A stretch of DNA of 64,000 nucleotides from contig CAUJCU010000019.1 in NCBI GenBank assembly GCA_963169745.1, positions 98,803 through 162,802 on the forward strand. The letters run 5' to 3'. Both the position numbers and the translations under genes were made by a program. The DNA comes from Bacteroidota bacterium (GTDB taxonomy: Bacteria; Bacteroidota; Bacteroidia; UBA4408). The notes under the pieces are model-generated. The model saw only the letters and a program-made list of their open reading frames with translations. It was not told the DNA's origin and did no database searches. Below, in pieces: positions 17,301 to 25,351 of the stretch; position 1 is the first letter of the stretch; each line of letters starts with the position of its first letter.

Positions 17301-20300
17301 TCAACAACTCCGGCAACAACTTGCGGGCCTGCTTCTGTTACTCTGGGTGCTTCTGTTGCAGGAGGTGGTACAGTTGATTGGTATGCTACGCCAACCGGAG
17401 GCACTCCACTGCCAGGCGGTACAGCAACTTTAACATATACTACTCCATTTATCAGTAATACAACTACCTATTATGCACAGGGAAGAACTACCAGCCCTAT
17501 TGTATGTAATGCTGCCTCAAGAGTACCTGTTGTAGCAACTGTTAATCCGGTTCCTGCACCAACAGCAAGTATATCGGCTCCTTCAATTTGCGCAGGCCAA
17601 ACTATAGATCTTTCTTCTTCAAGCGGAGTTTCTTATCCTGCTACTATTTTAAATGAGACCTTTAATGCAGGTTTAGGGTCTTGGACTGCCATCAACACTT
17701 CAACCGGTGGAACACCTGCTAATGCTGCTTGGACAAACAGAGCTAATAATTATACGACACCTGATGGGACTACCATTTCACCAGGAAGTGCCTTTATGTT
17801 ATCTGACAGCAGAGCTCAGGGAGCAGGGACAACCACTACGCAAACGACCTTGATTTCTCCTTCTTTTAGTACCATAGGGTATTCGGACGTGTCTTTAAGT
17901 TTGGATCACTATTTCAGATTCCAAGGAGTAACAGGCGAGTCCATAAATATTGAAGTTTCTAAAGATGGTTCAACATGGGTTACAGAGCAAACTTACACCT
18001 CGAACCAAGGAGTATCTAACAATTTTACAACACCAACCATTTCTCTAAACGCTTATATTAATGAAAGCTCCGTTCAGGTTCGTTTTAGATATAATACAGG
18101 AGGACGTGCCAGATATTGGGCTATTAATTCAGTAACGATAACAGGAACAGCTATTACTCATTCTTATAGTTGGACTTCAACCCCCCCAGGTTATTCTTCC
18201 GCTTCACAAAATCCTACGGGAATTTCTCCTGCACTCGGAAGTACTTCTTATACCGTTACCGTAACCAATAGTTTGGGGTGTTCAGCTAATGCTACACCTG
18301 TTTCGGTTACCGTAAATGCTGTTGTTACACCATCGATTTCTATTAATATTAACTCTGGTTCTAACCCGGCATGTAGTGGAACTTCTGTTACTTTTGAGGC
18401 TACACCTACCAATGGGGGCGGTTCACCGGCTTTTCAATGGATAAAAAATGGAGGTAACATTTTGGGAGCTAACTCTTCTACATATACCGCAACAGCAGGT
18501 GTTGATTTTGTAAGTGGTGATTTGATTCGTTGTGTTTTAACCAGTAATGCAACTTGTGCCAGCCCTGTTGTGGCTACCAGTTCAGCAATCACTATGACTG
18601 TTAACCCATCTGTTACACCAACTATTTCAATCAGTATTTCGCAAAATTCTATTTGCACCGGCTTTGAATTTACAGCTAACATTACAAATGGTGGCGGCAG
18701 TCCTTTATATCAGTGGAAGAAAAACGGAAACAATGTAGGGTCAAATAGTAATACCTACACATCAAGTGCTTTAGTTAATGGCGATATCATAACAGCCGAA
18801 TTAACTTCAAGTGCAACATGCCCTACTGTCAATCCTGCAACCTCAAATGCAATTACTGTAAGTCTTACACCACAAGTTACAACATGGACAGGAGCGGGTA
18901 GTAACGATTGGAATTTACCGACCAACTGGAGCAATGCTGTTCCTAATAAAAACAAGAAAGCAATAATTCCTACCGGAACATTAAATTCGCCTCTTATTAC
19001 AGCCTCAGCTGAGGTATATGACTTGCAAATAGACGCAGGTGCAGTTTTAGATATTTTATCAAATAACACCCTTGACGTTTACGGATCTTTTGAAAACAAT
19101 GGAACTTTTAATGCAGCAAGTAGCCTTGTTTCGTTTAAGTCATGTTCAGGCTTAAATACGAATGTGCATAATATAACATCAAGCAATAGTACTACTACTA
19201 CTTTCTACGATATTACTTTAGATGATGCACAAGGAGCAACCCTAACCTCTGATGTTAATCTAATTGGGGCACTTACGCTTACAAATGGAACTTTTACTAA
19301 CTCGAGCAACACATTCACAATTAAGTCAAATTCAACTTCAACCGGACGTATTGCGCCCGTTCAACCTACGGCTAATTATAGTGGAAACATTAAAATGGAA
19401 CGCTTTGCTCCCGGAGGTGTAACAGGTTGGGCTTTGATTGGAAATAGTATTCAAAGTGCAACTTTAGCAGACTGGATTGATAATTTTCCGATGACCGGTT
19501 TTACAGGAGCTTATCAGGGGCCTTCAATGAACGGATTTGTATCAGTTTATACTTATGATGAAACACCTCCAGGAGTTATAGATGCCCCTGGCGCTTATGT
19601 GCCTGCAACCAATGTTACCAATCCTATTAGTTTAGGAAAAGGTTTTTGGGTGTATCTAGGTGCGTATGGTGTAGGAGGTAGTAATACTTTAACCACACCT
19701 GATATTACATTTGAAGTAGAAGGGCAGCCGCATATTGGAAACTTTAACTTTAATCCAAGTTTTACAAATAGTGCAAACTCTGCAGATGGTTTTAACTTAA
19801 TAGCTAATCCATACCCAAGCACTATTGATTGGTACGCTACAGCTTGGACAAAAACCAATATGAATGATGCTATATATGTATTTCAGGCTGATAATGGTCA
19901 GTACGCTACTTTTATTAATGGTATTTCGGTTAACGGAGGCTCTAGATATATTGCATCTTCTCAGGCATTCTATGTTCAGGCTAATGCAGCCAACCCGGTA
20001 CTGACTGCAACCGAAGATATAAAATCAAACACGAATCCTGTTTTCTTTAAAGAGAAAGAAAAAGCAAATATACTTCGACTCAAAGTTAGCGGATTTGATA
20101 TGAATGACGAAACAGTAATTCACCTGAATAGTAATGCAACGGAACTTTTTGATGGGTCTTATGATGCTGTGAAGTTTTACAGTCCTTCACCTGAATTACC
20201 GTCTATTGCTTCTATTGCAGATGGGAAAAACCTTACCGTTAACAGCTTACCATTCCAAGGAAAAACAATTCATATTCCTGTTCGGGTTACGGTTGGAAAA

Positions 20301-21215
20301 CCTGGTTACTATAGCTTATCTTGGACCGGTGGAGCTAATTTCCCACAAGGTACTTGCATTGTAATTGAAGATCTTGATAATGGAAATAAAACAAACATAA
20401 GTACTTCTCTTACTTATGAATTCAAAGCCAAAGTGGGCTTCAGAAGCCCAAGATTTATGATTCACATCAGTACCCCTTTACCAAAATCAGTAGTATCTAC
20501 TTCATGTTCCAATAATCATGATGGAAGCATTACGGTTCAAAATGGCTCAGGTTCTACTTGTAAAGTTCAATTATGGAAAGGTCAGGATTTAATTCAGCAG
20601 GCAGAGTTTGATGGTACAGTATATACATTTGACAACTTGAGTATAGGTTCTTATACACTAACCTATCCGGAGATTACGGATTGTGGAGTTATATCTGACC
20701 CTATTACTATTCAGGCAGAAACAAAAGTAAATGCATCTTTTGTACCTTCTGCATCAAAAGCAGCAATTAATGAGCCTATATCCTTTAAGTCAGAAATGAT
20801 TAAAGGAGCTCAGGTTGAATGGGATTTTGGCGATGGAAATACGGCTACAAACGATGCTGTTGTGTCGCATCAGTATGCGCAGGAAGGTGTTTATGAAGTT
20901 ACTCTGAAACAAACAAAAGGTACATGTTCAGAACAACAGACTTTAACAGTAAATATCACAAATACAACAATCAGCAGTGAGTTAATGGATGTTCAAGTTC
21001 AAAATGGAGTTTACTATGCCGTATTTAATTTTAATGAAAATACGCAAGTTGTTATTCATATTATAAATGCCTTAGGGCAACAAATAGGCAACTCACAAGA
21101 GTTTGAAGGGAAAAATGGAAAAATTAAATTGAATTTAGACCAAGCTGCAGAGGGGGTTTATTTAATTAGCTTACAAAGTAAAGATCGCAAAACAACCAAG
21201 CGAATTGTAAAATAG
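14304..21215 (+). CDS. Giant modular T9SS surface protein (Ig-like, jelly-roll and PKD modules)
   Basis: 2303 residues. A signal peptide (about 1-30) precedes a short beta-rich region. Modules, by position: an Ig-like repeat with DWYA..GGT.LPGG..TLTYTTP at about 232-320, 322-405 and 995-1080; two approximately 170-residue MAM/jelly-roll-like modules at about 772-942 and 1112-1282, very alike (LKHYFRYAGVSGES versus LDHYFRFQGVTGES); two Ig-like units at about 1343-1435 and 1437-1522 (FQWIKNGG, YQWKKNG); a T9SS-passenger-type region from WTGAGSNDWNLPTNWS; a PKD domain at about 2145-2218 (VEWDFGDGNTAT); and a T9SS type A sorting domain at the end (ALGQQIGN, GVYLISL, KRIVK). It is probably an anchored or released adhesin. 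No enzymatic domain is evident. Confidence 0.9.
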   Translation: MNLKLQVNPSRFFFLAIFTFFLFATTTSRADCTVSSNVNATSLTGCSGIMTITATVTVNSNVSFNAGLTKIIINSGGNIRFTANSTLTLPAGCVIEINGTGDISASSCNNFRRIRIGATTIASCNGWGFPYTFAQLVANGGYYGAPSFTASSNNPTCTNSVLNLTATRNNVNGGPSGVAAFTYSWTGPGGWTSSVQNPTRNPAVAGTYTVTVTDVGGETTTSNVVIAALNTPPAAPSATGDDSRCGPGTLTVLAIPAMNTTVDWYASASGGTVLPGGSGTLSYTTPIIFSTTTYYAESRSTITGCVSSSRRSAVATIINNPTAPTSPVGATRCNAGSLSISATAPGGATIDWYANSSGGTVLPGGSGTLTYTTPVIGSTTTYYAQSRTTVGGCISPTRTPVTATISSIPAAPVITADYCVLGNGSVRLTSSYSSGNTWTTGETTQIIDVNLAGSYSVTYNSGDPGCSSISSVTVGNELTVNGNFELWNGNFNSAYTYHDSSVVGPSALWAEGLYTVAANAHNYHSNFWGKSRTNPGTGKFLMVNGSGSTPVVWEQNVNVVAGTTYYFSAYGLSLNTVVPYAQLQFNIDGTQLGSVGVLGAGTPAENGPFNWVRFFGEYTAPSTGTITLSIRDIESALGGNDFGLDDISFSTLSPSVVNVDPTVNNGAGVCIGDVINLKSNRTGGMSPFTFSWTGPSGYTSALSNPVIASAAASNAGVYTVSVTDAHGCTSAGSYTVVINPTSAVTSTISNSGPICLGTTINLTSTPAAGTTATLIHETFDGLTNLWTTTNTSTGGTPAAAAWTLRSSSYSNGAATFVSDDATQFYLSDSYSQAGTTTNTILQSPVLNSNGYTTLTLSLKHYFRYAGVSGESARVQVSTNGSTWTTVATYTSNQGAPNSFATASINLNAYINQATLYLRFRYDANAAARYWAINTVSITGGTTATNSWTSNPPGFSSALANPSGVLPTESTCYTATVTSSIGCSASATPVCVVVTDPTVTSTTPATTCGPASVTLGASVAGGGTVDWYATPTGGTPLPGGTATLTYTTPFISNTTTYYAQGRTTSPIVCNAASRVPVVATVNPVPAPTASISAPSICAGQTIDLSSSSGVSYPATILNETFNAGLGSWTAINTSTGGTPANAAWTNRANNYTTPDGTTISPGSAFMLSDSRAQGAGTTTTQTTLISPSFSTIGYSDVSLSLDHYFRFQGVTGESINIEVSKDGSTWVTEQTYTSNQGVSNNFTTPTISLNAYINESSVQVRFRYNTGGRARYWAINSVTITGTAITHSYSWTSTPPGYSSASQNPTGISPALGSTSYTVTVTNSLGCSANATPVSVTVNAVVTPSISININSGSNPACSGTSVTFEATPTNGGGSPAFQWIKNGGNILGANSSTYTATAGVDFVSGDLIRCVLTSNATCASPVVATSSAITMTVNPSVTPTISISISQNSICTGFEFTANITNGGGSPLYQWKKNGNNVGSNSNTYTSSALVNGDIITAELTSSATCPTVNPATSNAITVSLTPQVTTWTGAGSNDWNLPTNWSNAVPNKNKKAIIPTGTLNSPLITASAEVYDLQIDAGAVLDILSNNTLDVYGSFENNGTFNAASSLVSFKSCSGLNTNVHNITSSNSTTTTFYDITLDDAQGATLTSDVNLIGALTLTNGTFTNSSNTFTIKSNSTSTGRIAPVQPTANYSGNIKMERFAPGGVTGWALIGNSIQSATLADWIDNFPMTGFTGAYQGPSMNGFVSVYTYDETPPGVIDAPGAYVPATNVTNPISLGKGFWVYLGAYGVGGSNTLTTPDITFEVEGQPHIGNFNFNPSFTNSANSADGFNLIANPYPSTIDWYATAWTKTNMNDAIYVFQADNGQYATFINGISVNGGSRYIASSQAFYVQANAANPVLTATEDIKSNTNPVFFKEKEKANILRLKVSGFDMNDETVIHLNSNATELFDGSYDAVKFYSPSPELPSIASIADGKNLTVNSLPFQGKTIHIPVRVTVGKPGYYSLSWTGGANFPQGTCIVIEDLDNGNKTNISTSLTYEFKAKVGFRSPRFMIHISTPLPKSVVSTSCSNNHDGSITVQNGSGSTCKVQLWKGQDLIQQAEFDGTVYTFDNLSIGSYTLTYPEITDCGVISDPITIQAETKVNASFVPSASKAAINEPISFKSEMIKGAQVEWDFGDGNTATNDAVVSHQYAQEGVYEVTLKQTKGTCSEQQTLTVNITNTTISSELMDVQVQNGVYYAVFNFNENTQVVIHIINALGQQIGNSQEFEGKNGKIKLNLDQAAEGVYLISLQSKDRKTTKRIVK

Positions 21216-21236
21216 AAATTACTTGTATTCTTTCTT

Positions 21237-21272
21237 AAAGCGGGCAGAAGTACACCACTGCCCGCTTTTTTT
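21237..21272 (+). terminator. Intrinsic terminator of the adhesin gene
   Basis: A 9-bp GC-rich stem AGCGGGCAG/CTGCCCGCT (21239-21247 with 21258-21266) extended by A-T pairs, with a run of seven or more T at its 3' end. It lies 22 bases past the adhesin stop. Confidence 0.88.
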
Positions 21273-21421
21273 GTGTAGTATGGGTACTAATTCAAAAGAA
21301 AATAGTTTAATACAATATTTTTAAATGCAAACAGTAAAATATTATGAATGAATTTGAAGTAATAGGTTTTTTGTTGAAGATTACTTATACTTTTACACGC
21401 TAATTATTCTACTTTTCATAG

Positions 21422-23350
21422 ATGAGATATTTCAACAAATGGCTTATTGAATTCATAGTTTTTCTTGCTTTTTTTATTTCTTCTTGTAATTCTAATCAGC
21501 AGCCATCAAAGCCTGAAAAACCATCGGTAAAGCCTTTACAAGAATATGCTATATTATTTCATGAAAATCTTGATTTTGAAAATTTGAATACAGTTGATAA
21601 AGCTCCTCCAATTGCTAATTCAAATTCAAAGTTTTTTTATGTAAAACCGGATGTAGAGTTTATTAATGGCTTCAGTAAACCATTAGGCGAAATAAAAAAT
21701 TTTAAAAATATTGATAGTATTAAAATATCCTTCTCATTATTTACTCAAGAAAAATTGCAAAACCTTAAATTGGTTTGGGTTATTGAAGGTCCAGAAAACA
21801 AAACAGAGCAGTGGTCGGGAAGTTTGTTGGAATCAAAACAATTAAAAGATTGGGACTCTTTTTATTTTACTTTTCCATTTGATGTGAAGTGGCGTAAATC
21901 AAAAAATACATTAAAAATCTATATTTGGAATGAAGGAAAAAATGAATTTTGGTTAGATAATTTTTCTTATACTTTATTGGGCTTAAAACCCTTAAGTACA
22001 GTTATAGATACATCTGTAGGTAATTTATTTTATGATTTTGAAACACCAAAAGATTTAATCAATATTGACTGTATCAAAAAAGGAAAAGCATATTCTGGAA
22101 TGAGGTGCTGCGATTTAAGTGGAGGTGAGGAATACGGGGTAATGATTAAGCGGAAATTTGGTGATTTGGGATTTCCCATAATTAAAAAAGTAGCTGCCTC
22201 GGTTTGGTTGTACCCCTTGCAGGAAGGTTATGATCTTATGATTACCATAACAATTAAAAGTGCAAAGACAGGTAAAAACATAGATTGGTTTGGGAAAAGC
22301 ACCAATAATAATTTTGCTTTAAAAACCTGGACACATTTTAATATAGATGTGAATTTACCTATTGATAAAATAGAACCGGAAGATGAAATAGAAATTGGAA
22401 TATGGAATAGAGGAAAGAAAGGTATTTTGGTTGACGATTTTCAAATTGTTTTTGGAACTGATCCTGAGCCTCGAAGTATTGGTGTTTCAGCAAGTAATTA
22501 TTTAACTTTTGAGCCTTTATGGCTTAAAAAGGAAACTATTGATGTAGAGGTATTAAACACATACAAACCCTTTGATGCAGTACTTGGGGGATTATTCTAT
22601 AAAAACAAGGAGAATTTAGAATCCATTTTACATATTTCAGATAAAAATGCCCGCTTGATAAGCTATAATAAATCGTTAAATGCTTTTGTTTCAGTTTGGG
22701 AAACTTCTGATCAATCTCATTTTTTATTAGATACAGCTTATCGCTTTTTAGCTACAGATTTTGACCACAATGGCATAACAGAAATATTGGCTATACATAA
22801 AATGAACGGAACTTGTCAATTTTATATTTTTAATAACAACCACTGGGAGTTAAAAGAAAAATTACAGTCATTTTTTCCGGCCGATTGGTTAAAACAGTTT
22901 GTTTATATCAGTCCTTTAAAATCGCTTGCTGCCGGTTTTGCTCTCTTTTTACCTGAAAAATCAGAGTTGTTACAATATAAAAACAACTTATGGGTAAAAA
23001 GCAAATTAGATAACACCAACCGCTTTATTCATGCCAAAGACATACTGATGGATTGGAATCAAGGATACGCTTTAAAGTGGAACAATGAATGGCGTTTTGA
23101 ACTTCGTCAGATAAAGCTGAATCCTCTTGAAAATACGCTGCAACCAATTGAATTTAAAGGGTTTTTAGGGCAAGCTAACCCCAAATATTATGAATTTACA
23201 AAAATGCTAAGTGGCTTCTTTGTTCAAAATAAAAATAGAAGTCTAATCGTATTTTCATATAATTGTGCGGATAGTGAATATTTGGGAGATAATTGTAATC
23301 AGATTGAAAATAATTCTCAGATGCCTAACGCAATTAGCCTTTATCAATAA
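21422..23350 (+). CDS. Lipoprotein with two IWNxGK beta-domains and an FG-GAP-like region
   Basis: 642 residues. The signal peptide ends in a lipobox FFISSC (C22), so it is a lipoprotein. Two homologous domains of about 95-140 residues follow, each ending in a signature: YIWNEGKNEFWLDNF near 170-183 and IWNRGKKGILVDDF near 326-338. They resemble carbohydrate-binding jelly rolls. The C-terminal half contains ATDFDHNGITEILAIH, an FG-GAP/VCBS-type calcium-loop strand. No catalytic motif is seen. The same domain closes the membrane protein at 25352-27247, two genes downstream, tying these genes together. A role in binding or displaying a surface glycan is inferred, not shown. The family is unrecognised. 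Confidence 0.75.
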   Translation: MRYFNKWLIEFIVFLAFFISSCNSNQQPSKPEKPSVKPLQEYAILFHENLDFENLNTVDKAPPIANSNSKFFYVKPDVEFINGFSKPLGEIKNFKNIDSIKISFSLFTQEKLQNLKLVWVIEGPENKTEQWSGSLLESKQLKDWDSFYFTFPFDVKWRKSKNTLKIYIWNEGKNEFWLDNFSYTLLGLKPLSTVIDTSVGNLFYDFETPKDLINIDCIKKGKAYSGMRCCDLSGGEEYGVMIKRKFGDLGFPIIKKVAASVWLYPLQEGYDLMITITIKSAKTGKNIDWFGKSTNNNFALKTWTHFNIDVNLPIDKIEPEDEIEIGIWNRGKKGILVDDFQIVFGTDPEPRSIGVSASNYLTFEPLWLKKETIDVEVLNTYKPFDAVLGGLFYKNKENLESILHISDKNARLISYNKSLNAFVSVWETSDQSHFLLDTAYRFLATDFDHNGITEILAIHKMNGTCQFYIFNNNHWELKEKLQSFFPADWLKQFVYISPLKSLAAGFALFLPEKSELLQYKNNLWVKSKLDNTNRFIHAKDILMDWNQGYALKWNNEWRFELRQIKLNPLENTLQPIEFKGFLGQANPKYYEFTKMLSGFFVQNKNRSLIVFSYNCADSEYLGDNCNQIENNSQMPNAISLYQ

Positions 23351-23365
23351 ATTATAGGTATAAAA

Positions 23366-25303
23366 ATGAAGTCTCTAAAAAAGATATTTGTTTATAGTGT
23401 TCTCTCTTTACCCATTTTTATTGTGTTATTTACCTCGTGCCAACCGGGAAATAAAAATAAAACCGGACAAAATAAAGCATTTGAGATACATTCGTTTTCT
23501 GCAATAACTAATTATTTACCTCAGCAGCAGGGAGTAAAATCGATTTACTTAGATTATACGGATGCCCTTGATGGTTTTGTGATACCTTCGCTAACCCAGG
23601 TTGATGGTGGTAATTTTGCCTTTTCTTTTAAACTTCAAAATAATACCAACACCAATCAAGAACTGTACTATAAAATATTTTATCAAAACGAAAGCTATAA
23701 GTTTCAGGAGTATGACAGTATAACAAGGAGCCAACACCCGCTTGCTGCCGAGAACTTTTATGGAAGTTGGAATGATACAGAAATAACGTTTAAAAAAATT
23801 ACATTACCGGCATCAACAAAAGAACTTCAAATAAACGATGTTTTTAATATTGTTGGAAATCCAAGAAACGAAAGTAAGTATTTTGATAATGATAAAAACT
23901 GTAGATGGAAAAGAAACCCGAGAGTGGGTAAATACTCTTTTTTACTTGTTGTATGCACTAAAAATGATTGGGAGCATTTACCGTTAGCGGTTAAAAATAT
24001 TTCGCTCAAGCAAGACAGTACCTTTGTAAACCCATTTTATTATTTTAAGCACACGAAGCCGGGTATAAATACCGAAACTCATTGTGTAGTGGACTCATTA
24101 GGCCTTATGGTAATTGCTAAGCCCAATTTAGGAACAGGTATTTATGTTAATGCAAGTTCGTTTAATGGAGCTAGTTATGACAAATCTTACTTTTGTAATA
24201 CCTGCGGAGATGATTCCAATTTATTTCGTAATGCACCACTACAGCAATTTATTAATTATGTAGATGCTTCTACAAAGTTTAATAACATTCCGGTATTGGC
24301 AGACATATTAAAAGACAATTACTCGCTTACAGAATATAATTGGAACAAAAGTTTTACTGCTCAAGAGGAGCTTGTGCCAACATTAATTCAAACAACCAAA
24401 AAGCCATGCCAAACCGTATTTTCTGACCCTCAAAATTCAAAAGTAATTATCAAGAATCCAGCAACCAAGTATGGTGAGTGGAAAAAAGAGAGTGTTGGGG
24501 TTATAACCCGTCATGGGCTAACTTATGGCAAATATCGTGTTAAAGTAAAACTTACGGAGTTGTTGAATAAAGAAGGGGTATGGAATGGATTGACCAATGC
24601 TATTTGGCTTATTACACAAGGGGGCGGAGAGTGGAATTACCGTAGAATATGCCATAGCAATAAGCCCTACATGTCCACTTATTGGGGAGGTGTGCATGAT
24701 AAGAGAGTGCCGGCTGTTGATTATTCGGAAATAGATTTTGAGATTATAAAAACGCCACCTTATTGTCCTGACAATATATTTTCTCCGGTGTATAAGGTTT
24801 CATCAGCTAATAATAAGAATGTAAACAATTGGAACACAACTATGCCTTTTGAGATAAAAGAAAGCAAAGGGAAACTTACTGTAGCATGTACAAACTGGGA
24901 TATGGCTTGTATGGAGCCTGAAAATTTTACTACCGGTTGCAACAGCATTTCTTATGGTGGGCAATCCTTTTATACTTTTAGGTGGGATTCTGCTTATCGG
25001 GCTCTTACCGAGCGAAGTGAAGAATTTGATGACAAGCTTTTTGGTGGGCCGTGGTATTATTTTGAAATAGACTGGCGTCCTAAAGAAATAATATGGCGTA
25101 TTGGAGACTCACCTCAAAACATGCGGATAGTGGGTTATATGAATGATAAAGTAACTAATGTGCCCAATAATCAAATGCTCTTAATTATTACACAAGAGTA
25201 TCATAATACGGTTTGGTGGCCGGGAGCTCCATTTGCACAAAATAATTTACCTTTCCCTTTAAACGACATTCCTGGCGAGATATATGAAATTCAAATTGAG
25301 TAA
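23366..25303 (+). CDS. GH16-like lipoprotein (concanavalin A-fold glycosidase candidate)
   Basis: 645 residues starting 16 bases after the previous stop. The signal peptide ends FTSC (lipobox). The N-terminal 300 residues are unrecognised, with a Cys-pair segment FCNTCGDD. The C-terminal half resembles glycoside hydrolase family 16: LTYGKYRVKVKL, NAIWLI, then SEIDFEI with the E455-x-D457-x-E459 catalytic triad pattern, and later WYYFEIDWRPKEIIWRIGD, the GH16 strand that precedes the second substrate-binding region. It would cut beta-1,3 or beta-1,4 glucan or galactan-like polymers at the cell surface. Insertions around the catalytic strand (a Trp/Tyr-rich MSTYWGGVHDK loop) are unusual, and the family match is from memory. 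Confidence 0.7.
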   Translation: MKSLKKIFVYSVLSLPIFIVLFTSCQPGNKNKTGQNKAFEIHSFSAITNYLPQQQGVKSIYLDYTDALDGFVIPSLTQVDGGNFAFSFKLQNNTNTNQELYYKIFYQNESYKFQEYDSITRSQHPLAAENFYGSWNDTEITFKKITLPASTKELQINDVFNIVGNPRNESKYFDNDKNCRWKRNPRVGKYSFLLVVCTKNDWEHLPLAVKNISLKQDSTFVNPFYYFKHTKPGINTETHCVVDSLGLMVIAKPNLGTGIYVNASSFNGASYDKSYFCNTCGDDSNLFRNAPLQQFINYVDASTKFNNIPVLADILKDNYSLTEYNWNKSFTAQEELVPTLIQTTKKPCQTVFSDPQNSKVIIKNPATKYGEWKKESVGVITRHGLTYGKYRVKVKLTELLNKEGVWNGLTNAIWLITQGGGEWNYRRICHSNKPYMSTYWGGVHDKRVPAVDYSEIDFEIIKTPPYCPDNIFSPVYKVSSANNKNVNNWNTTMPFEIKESKGKLTVACTNWDMACMEPENFTTGCNSISYGGQSFYTFRWDSAYRALTERSEEFDDKLFGGPWYYFEIDWRPKEIIWRIGDSPQNMRIVGYMNDKVTNVPNNQMLLIITQEYHNTVWWPGAPFAQNNLPFPLNDIPGEIYEIQIE

Positions 25304-25351
25304 GAATTAAATTTAGAGCTCAAGTAATTTCATTATTCGTATTATTGTAGT

